Shown here piece by piece: positions 1-9,580 of a stretch of 28,669 nt of DNA. The stretch comes from a virus: positions 1 through 28,669 of the IMG/VR virus record IMGVR_UViG_3300037247_000305; one strand, given 5' to 3'. Positions within the stretch are counted from its first letter, which is position 1. Every line of letters begins with the position of its first letter. The translations under genes were made by a program, and so were the position numbers. A model generated the notes under the pieces. The model saw only the letters and a list, made by a program, of their open reading frames with translations, had not been told where the DNA came from and ran no database searches.

Positions 1-114
1 CCTACTATGCAGGTACTTCAAGAGATGGCACTCAATGCCAAGACGCCCCATGTTCGGCAGATGGCCCTACTTGCCCTGCGGAGGATTGTGCGTGAAGGCC
101 AGAAGGTGAACTGA
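1..114 (+). CDS. 3' end of an unknown phage gene (partial)
   Basis: The frame is open from the first base to a TGA at 112-114, giving the last 37 residues of a protein that starts outside the window. The visible part is rich in Leu, Ala, Arg and Gln and is probably helical; it ends REGQKVN. The stop overlaps the next start as TGATG, which suggests translational coupling with the giant virion protein. Late-gene order would put a portal or other head gene here, but nothing in 37 residues identifies it. Confidence 0.6.
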   Translation, partial: PTMQVLQEMALNAKTPHVRQMALLALRRIVREGQKVN

Positions 115-3100
115 TGCCACATGACAGGCTAAGAGATTTGGGGCGGGAGAAGCCCGATGAACCAGAGGTTGACCCTGCTGATCGCAAGTACCTTCGGGGA
201 GATATCAGAGCTCAAGTCATGGCTCGGGTTGATTCCAGTTACACCTTTGGTTTGGAGAATGATGCCATGCAGCTCATCATGCGGGGTGGGCGAGGTAGTG
301 ACCTCATTGAGGCCCTGCCTCCTCACAACAACAAGACGAAGTTTGAGGACTGGATTGCGGATAGTGCGGGGATACAGACTGTGGCTCTATCTGAGTTTGC
401 AGGAGTACGCCCCGATCCGCTTAACGAAGCTGAGAGACAAGGGATTCAGCACTTTCAGAACTTGGAACGAGTGATATGGGATAATCTCGGGAACGGACTT
501 CCATTGGGATGGTTGGTCAAATTGCATCCAGATGACATTGAGTACTTCTTTGAGCCCGAGATCACCCGTCAGATTCTCAATGCTCAGGAGTTCTACCTGG
601 CAGAATTGAATGAGCAGGCTGCACAAAAAGAGAGTGTGGAACGCAGAACTGAGGAGATCCTCGATGCTAGTCGTCGGGTAAACAAGCTGGGCGATTTCTT
701 CGTCTTTGCAGAGGTTCCCCAGGAACGGCCGGACCCCACGCCCGAAGAGGTTGAGGCAGCACGGGACCAGGCCAGAAGGGAGCTTGAAGGTACAATTGCC
801 CTAGAGCAGCCGGGTGCCGCAATGGCTACAATGACATGGGGTATGGCTCGATTGGGGGATGTAATCAACATTGGTGCAACTGTCATCGGGGGTGCGATGG
901 AGGCAGGCTACTACCTGGGCGGTGGTATGGCCGACCTTATTCCCGGTGAAGGGGACCAATGGCTCTTGGACAACTTCTCCAACTACGCCCTTTGGAAGAA
1001 GATATCAGACCATACCCTGCGACAAGATATCTCTGAAGCTGAAGGTCGGCTTCTTGATGACGATGCTGGTTTTGTACAGGCCCGAGAGGTCTATGGTGAT
1101 GTTGCTTGGGAGGAACTTCAGGCCCAGGGAGAGGTAGGAGACTTCATGACAATGGGGCTGGGTGATCCAGTGATGGCCAAGGCCCTTTTCGAGCAATATC
1201 TTGATACACTCATTACGGGGCCGACCGAGGTCCGGGAGCAGATTTCTACTCTCCAAGAACAACTTGATACTGAAACACTCGACCTCATCGGTGCCCTGGA
1301 GGAACGAGATTTTTCGGTCAGCAAAGCCCTTGTTGATGGGATTGCTTTCTATGGACACAACGTACCACTGCGCCTAGCTTCATATGCTTCTGTGGCGCTG
1401 ACACAGGAAGATCTGTCTGAGATTTTCACATCGGAGGGATGGCGTGACATCCATGAGAAAGCTGTCCAATCCGACTTCTCCCCGGCCAAGACGCTTGGGA
1501 TTGAAGGAACCCTTCAGGGCTTCATGCTAGACTTCTTCGGCCCGATTCCCTTTGACCCAACTGTCTGGATCTGGGGACCCCGAGGCCGGACGGGGATGCC
1601 CTCTTCTGCTCGCCAAGCACAGCGGTATTCAAACAGTCCGGTGGCAAGACAGACACTCAAGGATGCAGCGAAATCCCTACAGGGTGGCCGGACAGAGTTT
1701 TCTACATTGGCTCTCTTGGAGGGCCTTGATGCCGCTGGTCTATACGACGATGCTGTAAGGATTGTTGAGGCTGCGGGTGATGATCTTGCAAAGGCGGTGG
1801 ATGGTCTTCAGCCGCTTATGGACAAGGCTACTCTCCTTGGTGAAGGGCAGATGATGCCCCAACGGACCATCCTGTCAGCAATGCTGAACAAGAGTGTTCG
1901 TACAGGACTGAGGGACAATGGGCTGGGGCCGTGGGTCAAGCGCTACTTTACCTCACAGAACACAGGTTCATGGATCCCCTTCTCCGGTCATGGCTGGCAA
2001 ACGAATATGAGACAAAACGTCATCCGTATCTGGGGGGATGATATGGAACGGGTCAATCATTGGCTTGGTGAAGTTCGTTCAACCATCAAGAAGATTGAGG
2101 AACCAATGACTGGCTACGTTGATGATGTAGTGGGTGTGCGGACGTTGACAGACGAGCTATCAGTATTGGACGATATGGTTGGGGGGTTGAGGCCCTCAGA
2201 GCTGAGGGCTTCGGCAAGAGCTGGTGTTGAAACAGAAGCGGCTCGTAGTGCAACCCTTAAGGGAATTCTGGAAACACCGGACGATCTTGTCTTTCACGGT
2301 ACTACTGGTAGGTCAGCAGACAAGATACTGGAGGGTGGCTTCAAGGAGGGTGGCTTGACAGCCGACTCAGCCGCAGCCAAAACCTTTGCAGTTGAGAGGC
2401 GTAAGGTTGGAGGCGGCAAAGAGGTCGTTCTAGTCTTCCGTAAGTCTGAGTTGCCTCCCTTCATACAAAGAGCGTTGGCGAAAGGCGACGACATTGGTGA
2501 CGTATTTGCTGGTCTAGATGCTGGCTCCATTCCCAAAATCAAACCAGTTGGCAGTTACCTTGCTTCAGAGGGGATTGAAAAGATGGTTCTGAGGGAAGGG
2601 GGGGCGGCTCCGAAGCTGATTCCCAAGCAGGTTGCAAAACAGGCTGACCAGGCAGTTACAAATGCAAATCAGCTTCTTTGGCAAGCATCACGGCATCGAG
2701 CAGAGATTGCTGGTATCAATGCCCGTATACAGGCAGCCCGTACTGCTTCAGGAGCAAGTCGTATTGAGCTGGTTGAGCTAGTCAGCAAGATGTATGACGA
2801 CTTCAACCGACGATACATTGCTACACGCAAGGGGTGGAAGAAAGATGTCAATGCGGATGGAATAGTGCCGTGGGAGATACTGCAACCCCGAAGAGGAACA
2901 GCGGCAGGACGGAAAGCTGTCAAGGAGGTTGATGAGGGAGCCTTCATCCCGAAGGAAATACGGGAGTCAATTCAGGAAGCCCGTCATGGTCTTGATCCAG
3001 AGAAGATAATCCAGGATCTAGGTTTCACACAGAATGAGGTAATGGGTATTGGTGCTCCGCTGTCCCCTATTGATCTGATTGCTGCCACTGAGCTATTCGG

Positions 3101-6100
3101 GTCCAAGTGGATCCGGTGGAGCAACATGCGGTGGGGTGATACGGTTCGCCAAACTGCCAGTTCACTTCATCGGGCGTGGATGATTGATAAGGTCTTCAAG
3201 GTCTCAACAGGCATAGTCGTGTCAGTCGATGAACTGGTTCGTGGGTTCCAGCAGTTTGGTACTCGGGCTGTTTTTCAATACCTGGAAGACCGTGTGATGC
3301 TTTCCGCCGCCAAAGCTAAGGCCCCATTTAGTAAGGTGAAGGGTACTTCTCGAATTGACGTTCTTGACAAGAGTCGAGCTATCTTCAAGAACGAGCGGTG
3401 GAACAAGCGGATGCAAAACCTTGAGAACTATCCTGTGGCTTACAAACAGATGGAGCGTCAGTTCTATGAGACTGTTGGAGATGGTGCGTGGACTGATCTG
3501 GCACCAAAGGATCCCGGTTACCTTCTGGCAGCCGACCGATTCACGGCCAACCTTCTTCAAGACTCTGGTTTCCGAGCTTTCTTGCGGGGCCAGGATGACT
3601 TTCTCAAGTGGTGGGATACTCCTGATGCCGCACATATTCGTACTCGGTCTACCTTTGATTGGGGTGACGGTCGAACCCGACTGGCTACCGCCCAAGAAGC
3701 CTTTGATGGATTCCGAGTGCTCTATGAAGACATGATCCTTAAGAGTGTGAAGCCGGAAATGCGAGGTCGGGTATCAAAGATGTGGCGGGACACAGCGAAG
3801 CGTATTGATGACACCGGACAAGCCACTTCCCTTCCCGAGTGGACTCTTCGAGCTGCTGAGATGCCGGTACGAGGGGTTGACACGAAAGCTATGGGGGCAA
3901 ATGTAGGTGTTGCAGGCAAGATGTCCAACAAGTTCTTTGATTGGATGTTCATGACCCCGACCAACTATCGACGTGGCTTCTTTGCCGAGCTGGTACGGAA
4001 ATCAGAGCGAAACCGTTTGGTGAAACTGTATGAATCACAGGGGCTCCGGGTAGTTGCTGATAGTGCTCTTGACGAAGTTCTTCGTCTACAGGGGCTTGGG
4101 GGCTCGACTAGGCTCGGGATTGGCCCCGCCCTTGAAAAGGTTGCGGAGCGCTATGGTGTTATCCCGGAAAGCAGGATTACCCGAATTGTGGAAGGCCGAG
4201 TGGCCTACGAGATGGAGCACATGATGTACTCCTGGCACATGACTAGTCGGGCAGGCCGATCAGCCGCTAATAAGATCACATTCCCGTTTGGGAAGCCGTA
4301 TGCAGATATGTGGGCGTACTACGGTCGGGAAGCCCTCACTCGTCCGGCATTGAGGGGCTTCGTGAACTCAGACAACTTGGGTCGTTTGGGTGGTATTGCA
4401 GACACGATGAACCAGTGGATGCCCGTCAACCCGAAGCCCGCCGCATTCATCTCTAGGGTGGCTGCAACTGATTTTGACCTAGACAAGGCACCTGGGGAGC
4501 CAGACTTCTCGCCCCTCTTGTTCCTTCCGAAAGAGGGGGAAAACGCTTTTTGGTCTACGATCCCAGGACTTGGTTTGCTTCCTATGATGGCTATCGATAT
4601 TCTCATAGAGAGAACCTATGATCCAATCAAACAGCCAGAGCAGCATCAAAAGCTGGTAGATTCGATTGCTCAGTGGATTCCGGCTGTTGGATTCCAGGGA
4701 GCAAGCCCTACTCCACGGGTACTAGGCGGTGGAATTGCTACCACAATTGGCAAGGCCGGTGTTGCTGTCACTGATGCGATAGTCGGAGAAGGCTGGCATG
4801 AACCAAAGGCGATACTTGGTGATCTCCGGGGAGAAATCATGACTAATCGGAAACTCAAGAGCATCCTGGCTAACCCGGAGGAGTGGGAGGATCTGATGGG
4901 AATGGCAGAGGAGCACTTGGATGCTGCCTATGCAGGCTTGGTTGGTGAAGCGTATGGCGGTGGTCTGCCATATGCAGCCGAGCTTTATGCCCGCTGGTTT
5001 GTCCCGGCCCGGATGGACTTTGATTCCACTGACGATGATGTTACCAATGTGTGGCTGGAGGCTGCTACGAGGTTCCCCGAGATAGCCCCTGATGATTTCA
5101 GGGAAGTGGATGATGAGCAACTGAAGAGACAGTTTGCAGGAGATATCCGCCGAATCTACTACGATCTGTCCCGCCAAGAGCGTAACACTATGTTGGTAGA
5201 GTATCCACAACTAGCGGTCAACTTGGTTGGTGGCTGGCAATGGACTGACCGAGCGTTTGATAAACTTCCCGATAGATCCTCTTTGCCATACAGATCACAG
5301 GGGGGCACTGAGGGAATAGCCGAACATCAGTCACTCATCACACGGGACATGATTCGTCCGGTTAAGACTTCCTCACTAATCCACCGAATTGTTGGGATGG
5401 TGTTTGATGCACGGGTCACAACTGCCAAAGCTTTGTATACCGAAACCGCCACAGCAATCAATGAGCAGCTCTGGGAGCATGTTGTTAGTCCAGCTTGGAA
5501 GCACTGGTTTGAGGGTATGGCTGAAGCAGGCGAAATGGATATCACAGATGGCGAAGACCTGTGGCTCAGATGGGGCAGCCTTGAAGAGAAGGCTGAACAT
5601 TTGGTTGGACCTGTTGCGTTCCCACAGAAGCAGCAGTCTTGGGGGACGAGCTATGCTGGGCTGGATACTGACGATTTCTCAAAACGATTCCGGGAGCAAG
5701 AGATCAATCACATCACAGAACCAATGATTGAGCTGGCTGATGCCCTCGACATCGATCTCACTGTAGGTATGACGGGCGAGCAGCTTGTCAATCAGATCAG
5801 TGAGGTAATCAGAGAGAACATAGGTGGCTCGGCGTTGGCTTACTACTCTAAGGCAGAGTACGACGCCTTCAACAGTACTCGGAGCGCCGGGGCCAATGCA
5901 GCCTCGACCGCATTGCGTGAATTGGTAGCAGGACCAGGCGATACTGAATTCCAACAGAATGTTCGTGATCTAGTCATCTATGCTGAGCGGACTATCGAAC
6001 TGCGTAGTACAGAGACGGGGACAGCCGGGATAAGCCGGGGAACTTCCGATCTTGATATCGACCGGGTTATGAAGGTGCGAGAGGACTACGAAAGGCTTGC

Positions 6101-6599
6101 CCAATCTAATCCAGATAGCGTCTTTCCTTGGAAGAATGTCTGGGCTGAGGGATATGCAAGCACCTTTGGCAAACTGGATTGGACGATCCCAACGCCCCCT
6201 GTTATCGAGGACAACCCGAATGCCTACCGCCCCTTCCTGTGGAACATCGTGGACGGTGATACCCTTGTCGTCTCTCAGGAAGCCAATGCGCCCCTTATCG
6301 ATTTCCCTGGTGAGGACTTTGACGCATTGACACAGGTGGCTGATACGAAGCCTAAGCTCTACAAGGTCCGGCTCCTTGGTGTGGATGCACCCGAGTTGAC
6401 CAGCGAGGAAGGTGCGGCGTGGCTTCAACGCCTGACAGACGCTATCATGGAGGCTAATGAGAAAGGTCTTCCTATCACCCTTGTCCGAGATCCCGACCAG
6501 TTTGGCTCTAACACGGACTTCTATGGCCGAGAGCTTGCGTGGTTGTTCATTGGCGATGTCCCCTACTACTTCGAGGAACACTTTGAGCCAGGAGAGTAA
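114..6599 (+). CDS. Giant virion protein, probably internal/ejected, with ART-like segment and C-terminal SNase nuclease
   Basis: 2161 residues, mostly helical and unrecognised. Residues about 723-830 look like an ADP-ribosyltransferase fold: FHGT (H728), a Gly-rich turn, then T-A-D-S-A-A-A-K-T-F-A (749-759), ending at E819/E822 before a MVL strand. Residues about 2043-2150 form a complete staphylococcal-nuclease domain: DGDT (D2049), R2086 in VRLLGVDAPE with D2091 and E2094, and R2139 in YGRELAW. These match the Ca-binding and catalytic positions D21, R35, D40, E43 and R87 of the Staphylococcus enzyme. Gly/Ala-rich hydrophobic stretches at about 237-279, 1479-1500 and 1541-1559 could interact with membrane. 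Its size and place before the scaffold and capsid genes suggest an internal virion protein that enters the cell with the DNA (inference). The SNase call is strong, the ART call moderate, the virion role inferred. Confidence 0.8.
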   Translation: MPHDRLRDLGREKPDEPEVDPADRKYLRGDIRAQVMARVDSSYTFGLENDAMQLIMRGGRGSDLIEALPPHNNKTKFEDWIADSAGIQTVALSEFAGVRPDPLNEAERQGIQHFQNLERVIWDNLGNGLPLGWLVKLHPDDIEYFFEPEITRQILNAQEFYLAELNEQAAQKESVERRTEEILDASRRVNKLGDFFVFAEVPQERPDPTPEEVEAARDQARRELEGTIALEQPGAAMATMTWGMARLGDVINIGATVIGGAMEAGYYLGGGMADLIPGEGDQWLLDNFSNYALWKKISDHTLRQDISEAEGRLLDDDAGFVQAREVYGDVAWEELQAQGEVGDFMTMGLGDPVMAKALFEQYLDTLITGPTEVREQISTLQEQLDTETLDLIGALEERDFSVSKALVDGIAFYGHNVPLRLASYASVALTQEDLSEIFTSEGWRDIHEKAVQSDFSPAKTLGIEGTLQGFMLDFFGPIPFDPTVWIWGPRGRTGMPSSARQAQRYSNSPVARQTLKDAAKSLQGGRTEFSTLALLEGLDAAGLYDDAVRIVEAAGDDLAKAVDGLQPLMDKATLLGEGQMMPQRTILSAMLNKSVRTGLRDNGLGPWVKRYFTSQNTGSWIPFSGHGWQTNMRQNVIRIWGDDMERVNHWLGEVRSTIKKIEEPMTGYVDDVVGVRTLTDELSVLDDMVGGLRPSELRASARAGVETEAARSATLKGILETPDDLVFHGTTGRSADKILEGGFKEGGLTADSAAAKTFAVERRKVGGGKEVVLVFRKSELPPFIQRALAKGDDIGDVFAGLDAGSIPKIKPVGSYLASEGIEKMVLREGGAAPKLIPKQVAKQADQAVTNANQLLWQASRHRAEIAGINARIQAARTASGASRIELVELVSKMYDDFNRRYIATRKGWKKDVNADGIVPWEILQPRRGTAAGRKAVKEVDEGAFIPKEIRESIQEARHGLDPEKIIQDLGFTQNEVMGIGAPLSPIDLIAATELFGSKWIRWSNMRWGDTVRQTASSLHRAWMIDKVFKVSTGIVVSVDELVRGFQQFGTRAVFQYLEDRVMLSAAKAKAPFSKVKGTSRIDVLDKSRAIFKNERWNKRMQNLENYPVAYKQMERQFYETVGDGAWTDLAPKDPGYLLAADRFTANLLQDSGFRAFLRGQDDFLKWWDTPDAAHIRTRSTFDWGDGRTRLATAQEAFDGFRVLYEDMILKSVKPEMRGRVSKMWRDTAKRIDDTGQATSLPEWTLRAAEMPVRGVDTKAMGANVGVAGKMSNKFFDWMFMTPTNYRRGFFAELVRKSERNRLVKLYESQGLRVVADSALDEVLRLQGLGGSTRLGIGPALEKVAERYGVIPESRITRIVEGRVAYEMEHMMYSWHMTSRAGRSAANKITFPFGKPYADMWAYYGREALTRPALRGFVNSDNLGRLGGIADTMNQWMPVNPKPAAFISRVAATDFDLDKAPGEPDFSPLLFLPKEGENAFWSTIPGLGLLPMMAIDILIERTYDPIKQPEQHQKLVDSIAQWIPAVGFQGASPTPRVLGGGIATTIGKAGVAVTDAIVGEGWHEPKAILGDLRGEIMTNRKLKSILANPEEWEDLMGMAEEHLDAAYAGLVGEAYGGGLPYAAELYARWFVPARMDFDSTDDDVTNVWLEAATRFPEIAPDDFREVDDEQLKRQFAGDIRRIYYDLSRQERNTMLVEYPQLAVNLVGGWQWTDRAFDKLPDRSSLPYRSQGGTEGIAEHQSLITRDMIRPVKTSSLIHRIVGMVFDARVTTAKALYTETATAINEQLWEHVVSPAWKHWFEGMAEAGEMDITDGEDLWLRWGSLEEKAEHLVGPVAFPQKQQSWGTSYAGLDTDDFSKRFREQEINHITEPMIELADALDIDLTVGMTGEQLVNQISEVIRENIGGSALAYYSKAEYDAFNSTRSAGANAASTALRELVAGPGDTEFQQNVRDLVIYAERTIELRSTETGTAGISRGTSDLDIDRVMKVREDYERLAQSNPDSVFPWKNVWAEGYASTFGKLDWTIPTPPVIEDNPNAYRPFLWNIVDGDTLVVSQEANAPLIDFPGEDFDALTQVADTKPKLYKVRLLGVDAPELTSEEGAAWLQRLTDAIMEANEKGLPITLVRDPDQFGSNTDFYGRELAWLFIGDVPYYFEEHFEPGE

Positions 6600-6601
6600 C
6601 T

Positions 6602-7465
6602 ATGGCACATAGTCCCCCGCCCGTAGACTCGGGCCTCGACGACGAGAAGGAACCCAAGGTAGTAAAAACGCCTGCTCTTGGTAAGACTGGTGTTGTCTGG
6701 CAGGACCAACTATTTGACACGATGATATCGCAGACTCGTGCTCTAGCTAAGGAGGGCGGGATGAATGCTGATATGGCCGAGGCATATGTGCGGATCTCAT
6801 GGGGTGGGCTTCTTGATTACATCGGTAAGGACATCTTTGGGCGGGCTCAGGTATCGCTATACGGGGATGCCAATTTGACCATGACCAATACCGCTGAGGG
6901 GCTTCAAAAGCTTGCTGGAATTGGAATGAACTGGATTGCTGCCCGAATCCCCGGCTTTTCAGGACTCACAATTGGGGGGGGCGGCGCTAGAGGACCAACC
7001 AGTGCTGAAATCCGTCAATCATTTGACGTAGGTCAACTTGCTGGTAGAGCTGGGGATCTGTGGCGTGGATACCTGGTCGAGGAGCCACAGGATGCAAGGG
7101 GCCTCGCACGAGCCTATGTCGATGCTGTGGTACGGTCAGGGGCCGAGCAGAAGATTGACTTCGACACATTTGTTGTGGATCGAATCAAAGCGACGCCTCG
7201 GTACGCAGTGATGTCGAAAAACAAGCCCAAGGGAATGGATTACATGAACTACATCGCCCCCTTTGTGGGTTCAGCCCAAGAGATTCTTGGCGGGAACCAG
7301 GGACGGGGCGGGATTAGCCAGGTCGTCATGTCGGCTGCCGGGCTAGGTAGTGATCCACAGTCTTTTCGTGAACGACTCAAGAGGTCGGATACAGTGACAG
7401 GTTCTTCTGGGTACATCAACTCTCTAACGGAGAAGACTTCGGGTATATCCCGAGTCTTGAAATAG
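6602..7465 (+). CDS. Probable virion structural protein, unknown
   Basis: 287 residues, not recognised. The ATG lies 2 nt after the TAA of the giant gene, with GGAGAG just upstream, so the two are co-translated. The N-terminus is polar (DDEKEPK), the middle contains a Gly-rich turn (TIGGGGARG, about 123-131), and the rest is mixed helix without a signal peptide or clear membrane span. Its position between the giant protein and another mid-sized protein, all before the scaffold, resembles the block of internal core or ejection proteins of short-tailed phages, although in T7 that block lies after the capsid gene. No catalytic motif is visible. Confidence 0.7.
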   Translation: MAHSPPPVDSGLDDEKEPKVVKTPALGKTGVVWQDQLFDTMISQTRALAKEGGMNADMAEAYVRISWGGLLDYIGKDIFGRAQVSLYGDANLTMTNTAEGLQKLAGIGMNWIAARIPGFSGLTIGGGGARGPTSAEIRQSFDVGQLAGRAGDLWRGYLVEEPQDARGLARAYVDAVVRSGAEQKIDFDTFVVDRIKATPRYAVMSKNKPKGMDYMNYIAPFVGSAQEILGGNQGRGGISQVVMSAAGLGSDPQSFRERLKRSDTVTGSSGYINSLTEKTSGISRVLK

Positions 7466-7467
7466 CT

Positions 7468-8814
7468 ATGGCTAATCCTCTCAATATCCCCGATGGTATC
7501 TGGGCTGGTCTCTCACCCGAGGAACAGGCTGATATTATTGCAACTGAGGAGGCTCGTGAGAAGAAGGCTGCTCACGTTCCGCATACCACTTCTACCAGTA
7601 CCACAAAAAGTACCAGTACGCCCAAGGCATCGGAACCCACTGCTACTGCAACTCCTGACGAAACCCTTGAGATCCTCTCGGGTCGAGACGTACAGTGGTT
7701 CAAGATTGGCGGGCTCTACTACGCCGCCTACAAGCTTCCGAACTCCGCACGAAGAGCGGTATTCGAGGCTACTCCAGCACAGATGGATGCTATCTTTGGT
7801 GTGGGGGTTCGGCCTGGAGCTGCGATCCTTGATGGCCTTCAAGACCTAACCTCTCAGGAGGGGATGCATTTCTCTGGCAACATTGCCGAGCTTGCGGGGG
7901 AGGGCAGCTTTGAGAATGCGGTAGAACGAGGTATTGCTCTGGCCTTGGATGGTGGAGCTGTGCCGGATTGGGCACGGGATGATCCAGGAATCTGGGACAT
8001 CATCTACATCGCCCAAGCGGAGAACAAGAGTGAAAGCTGGACCCTTGAGCAGATCCGAAAGACAGCATCATTCCAGCAACGGTATCAGGGTATTGAGCAC
8101 CTGGAAAAGATAGGACTCGATCTTCCGAGCGCTGTGTCGGCGTATAGGGAGTATGAGACTCAGCTCAAGCAGATTATGCTGAGACGGCCTGGGAGCCAGG
8201 AGGTCACACCAGGTATAGTGGGAGCGCTCCTTGGGAAGGGCCACAGCACTAAGGATGTGGAGTTTGTCTTTGACACGTTTGCTCGGATGGAGCAAAATCA
8301 AGCTTCTCTAGAGGCATTCAATGCGATTCTTGTTGAGAGTGGGCAGAATCCCCTGGGTCCCGCAGATCAGTTTGCATTCATGTCAGGGCGTGCTCCAGTA
8401 GAACTGTACGAGATTTGGGAGCAGGCTTCGATTCTGTCGGCAGCTCAGCAAGCTGGTATAGGGGGAATGGTTGATGCCAAACATGCAGTTGCTCTGGCAC
8501 GGGGGACACCAGGACTGACTTCCGAGGGTGCTGCTCTAGAAGGGATGCAGAAGGCTGCACAATTGCTTCTTCAGTTCCGTCAGGAAGTGAATGTCGGGAA
8601 GTACAACATCAATCAGGAAGATCTGATTGACATTTCTCTCGGGCTGGCCCCACGATCTGGGCAGTCTCAAACTGAGCTTTCCCAAAGCCTGACTCGGGCT
8701 GTCAAAGAGGCTGAGTCATTCCTCAAACCAAGGGCCAAACCATTCTTCAGATTTACTGAGGAAGGTCGTCCTCGTGCCGCTAGTCTTGGGGCATTGACGC
8801 AAACAGCGCTCTAA
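7468..8814 (+). CDS. Probable virion structural/internal protein, unknown
   Basis: 448 residues, starting 2 nt after the preceding stop. Residues 1-37 are a helical, charged head. Residues about 38-64 are a Thr/Ser/Pro-rich linker typical of a flexible tether. Residues 65-448 form a largely helical body rich in Gln, Glu, Ala and Leu. There is no signal peptide and no enzyme motif. The layout (short N-terminal anchor, disordered linker, long helical body) suits a virion protein packed inside the capsid or at the portal, but that role comes only from gene order. The TAA stop lies inside the first inverted repeat of the capsid-operon regulatory region. Confidence 0.7.
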   Translation: MANPLNIPDGIWAGLSPEEQADIIATEEAREKKAAHVPHTTSTSTTKSTSTPKASEPTATATPDETLEILSGRDVQWFKIGGLYYAAYKLPNSARRAVFEATPAQMDAIFGVGVRPGAAILDGLQDLTSQEGMHFSGNIAELAGEGSFENAVERGIALALDGGAVPDWARDDPGIWDIIYIAQAENKSESWTLEQIRKTASFQQRYQGIEHLEKIGLDLPSAVSAYREYETQLKQIMLRRPGSQEVTPGIVGALLGKGHSTKDVEFVFDTFARMEQNQASLEAFNAILVESGQNPLGPADQFAFMSGRAPVELYEIWEQASILSAAQQAGIGGMVDAKHAVALARGTPGLTSEGAALEGMQKAAQLLLQFRQEVNVGKYNINQEDLIDISLGLAPRSGQSQTELSQSLTRAVKEAESFLKPRAKPFFRFTEEGRPRAASLGALTQTAL

Positions 8815-8838
8815 CGATAGTTAGCGTTCACTAACGCT
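8811..8838. repeat. Two overlapping inverted repeats at the capsid-operon promoter
   Basis: CTAAC-GATA-GTTAG (8811-8824) is directly followed by, and shares two bases with, AGCGTT-CACT-AACGCT (8823-8838). Both are perfect. The first contains the stop codon of the upstream gene; the loop of the second contains most of the -35-like TTCACT. Because they share bases, the two hairpins exclude each other as RNA. As DNA they provide repeated TAACG half-sites suitable for a dimeric regulator. Confidence 0.6.
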
Positions 8839-8855
8839 GTTCTATGTGCTATACT
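8827..8855 (+). promoter_or_regulatory. Promoter of the scaffold/capsid operon (extended -10)
   Basis: TTCACT (8827-8832) and TATACT (8850-8855) are separated by 17 bp, and TGC directly before the -10 makes it an extended -10 (TGCTATACT). The same 9-mer recurs before the gene at 18069 and before the tRNA-like RNA on the minus strand, and a one-base variant lies before the holin-like gene. Transcription should begin near 8862, giving a leader of about 145 nt before the scaffold ATG. The -35 lies in an inverted repeat, so regulation by a bound protein is likely. Confidence 0.65.
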
Positions 8856-8860
8856 CATAA

Positions 8861-9010
8861 GTGCCGATGGCCGTCACCTTGGGGTCCATCCGCTGCACAC
8901 TCCGTGTGGGTTGCGCCAGGGTCGCTAAAAGGAGAGTGAAAGGCTCTCAAAAATTCCCGGTTGATCCCTCTATGACCGGCGTAAGTGTAAGAGGAGTAAA
9001 GAGCACATGA
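8861..9010 (+). CDS. Candidate 49-codon leader ORF before the scaffold gene
   Basis: A GTG at 8861, 5 nt after the -10 hexamer, opens a frame through an in-frame ATG at 8867 to a TGA at 9008-9010. That stop overlaps the scaffold ATG (9007) as ATGA. The peptide (49 residues from GTG, 47 from ATG) is basic with two Cys and has no recognisable domain. In favour: the start sits at the spacing used by the other leaderless promoters here, and the frame stays open exactly to the next start. Against: the region is full of short inverted repeats (CACAC/GTGTG at 8896-8908, GAGAG/CTCTC at 8932-8948, CCGGT/ACCGG near 8958-8978) and may simply be a structured untranslated leader. The scaffold gene has its own strong ribosome site. 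Confidence 0.3.
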   Translation: MPMAVTLGSIRCTLRVGCARVAKRRVKGSQKFPVDPSMTGVSVRGVKST

Positions 9011-9555
9011 GCGACGAAGGCAACAAGAGTCTTGATGATGGAGAAAAGCTACCGGAGTTGAGAAAGGCTTATGACACCCTGAAAAGTGAGCATGAGACTC
9101 TCCAAACGGAACACCGTACTCTGCTAGCCACTACCACGTTCAAGGAGGCGAAGTTGGACCCAACGCACGCTGAGTTGTTTCTAAAGGTGGTCGGGGATGA
9201 CCCCATAACCGCCGAAGCAGCAACAGAGTTTGCGAAGAAGTACAACCTCCCGCTAACCGAGAACAAGGAAGGTGGCAAAACAGAAGACCCTCCGACAGGC
9301 GGAACCGTTCCCCCAGAGGATCCTTCAAAGGAACCTGGAAAGGGATTGGAAGGCATGTCGAAGGCAGGATCCGTACCTGCTGGCAGCGCCACTCCTGTGT
9401 CTGGAGTACCGAAGATGTCAGTTTCGGAGTTTGCGGACCTACTGTCCAAGGATTCTGCTACCGCCATTGCGAAGTACCAGGCCGGAGAAGTGGAGCACGC
9501 CGAAGGCAATGTAGCAGCCACAGAAGCTCTGCGTCGTGGGGATATCAAGGGATAG
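9007..9555 (+). CDS. Capsid assembly scaffold-like protein
   Basis: 182 residues, with AGGAG about 9 nt before the ATG. Residues about 12-45 are heptad-like and charged (KAYDTLKSEHETL), probably a coiled coil. Residues about 80-135 are Pro/Gly/Thr/Glu-rich and disordered. A short helical C-terminus (SEFADLLSKDSATAIAKY) follows. A coiled coil, a disordered middle and a helical capsid-binding tail, directly before the capsid gene, is the usual layout of phage scaffolds, which line the procapsid and leave before DNA packaging. The call rests on architecture and position rather than a conserved motif. No protease gene is visible here. Confidence 0.7.
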   Translation: MSDEGNKSLDDGEKLPELRKAYDTLKSEHETLQTEHRTLLATTTFKEAKLDPTHAELFLKVVGDDPITAEAATEFAKKYNLPLTENKEGGKTEDPPTGGTVPPEDPSKEPGKGLEGMSKAGSVPAGSATPVSGVPKMSVSEFADLLSKDSATAIAKYQAGEVEHAEGNVAATEALRRGDIKG

Positions 9556-9580
9556 CCCTCGAAGCCTAGCGAAAGGAAAA

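Noticed and set aside
5970-6581. 203-codon minus-strand ORF opposite the SNase domain
   Set aside because: The plus-strand frame has an intact nuclease domain, so this is an antisense shadow.
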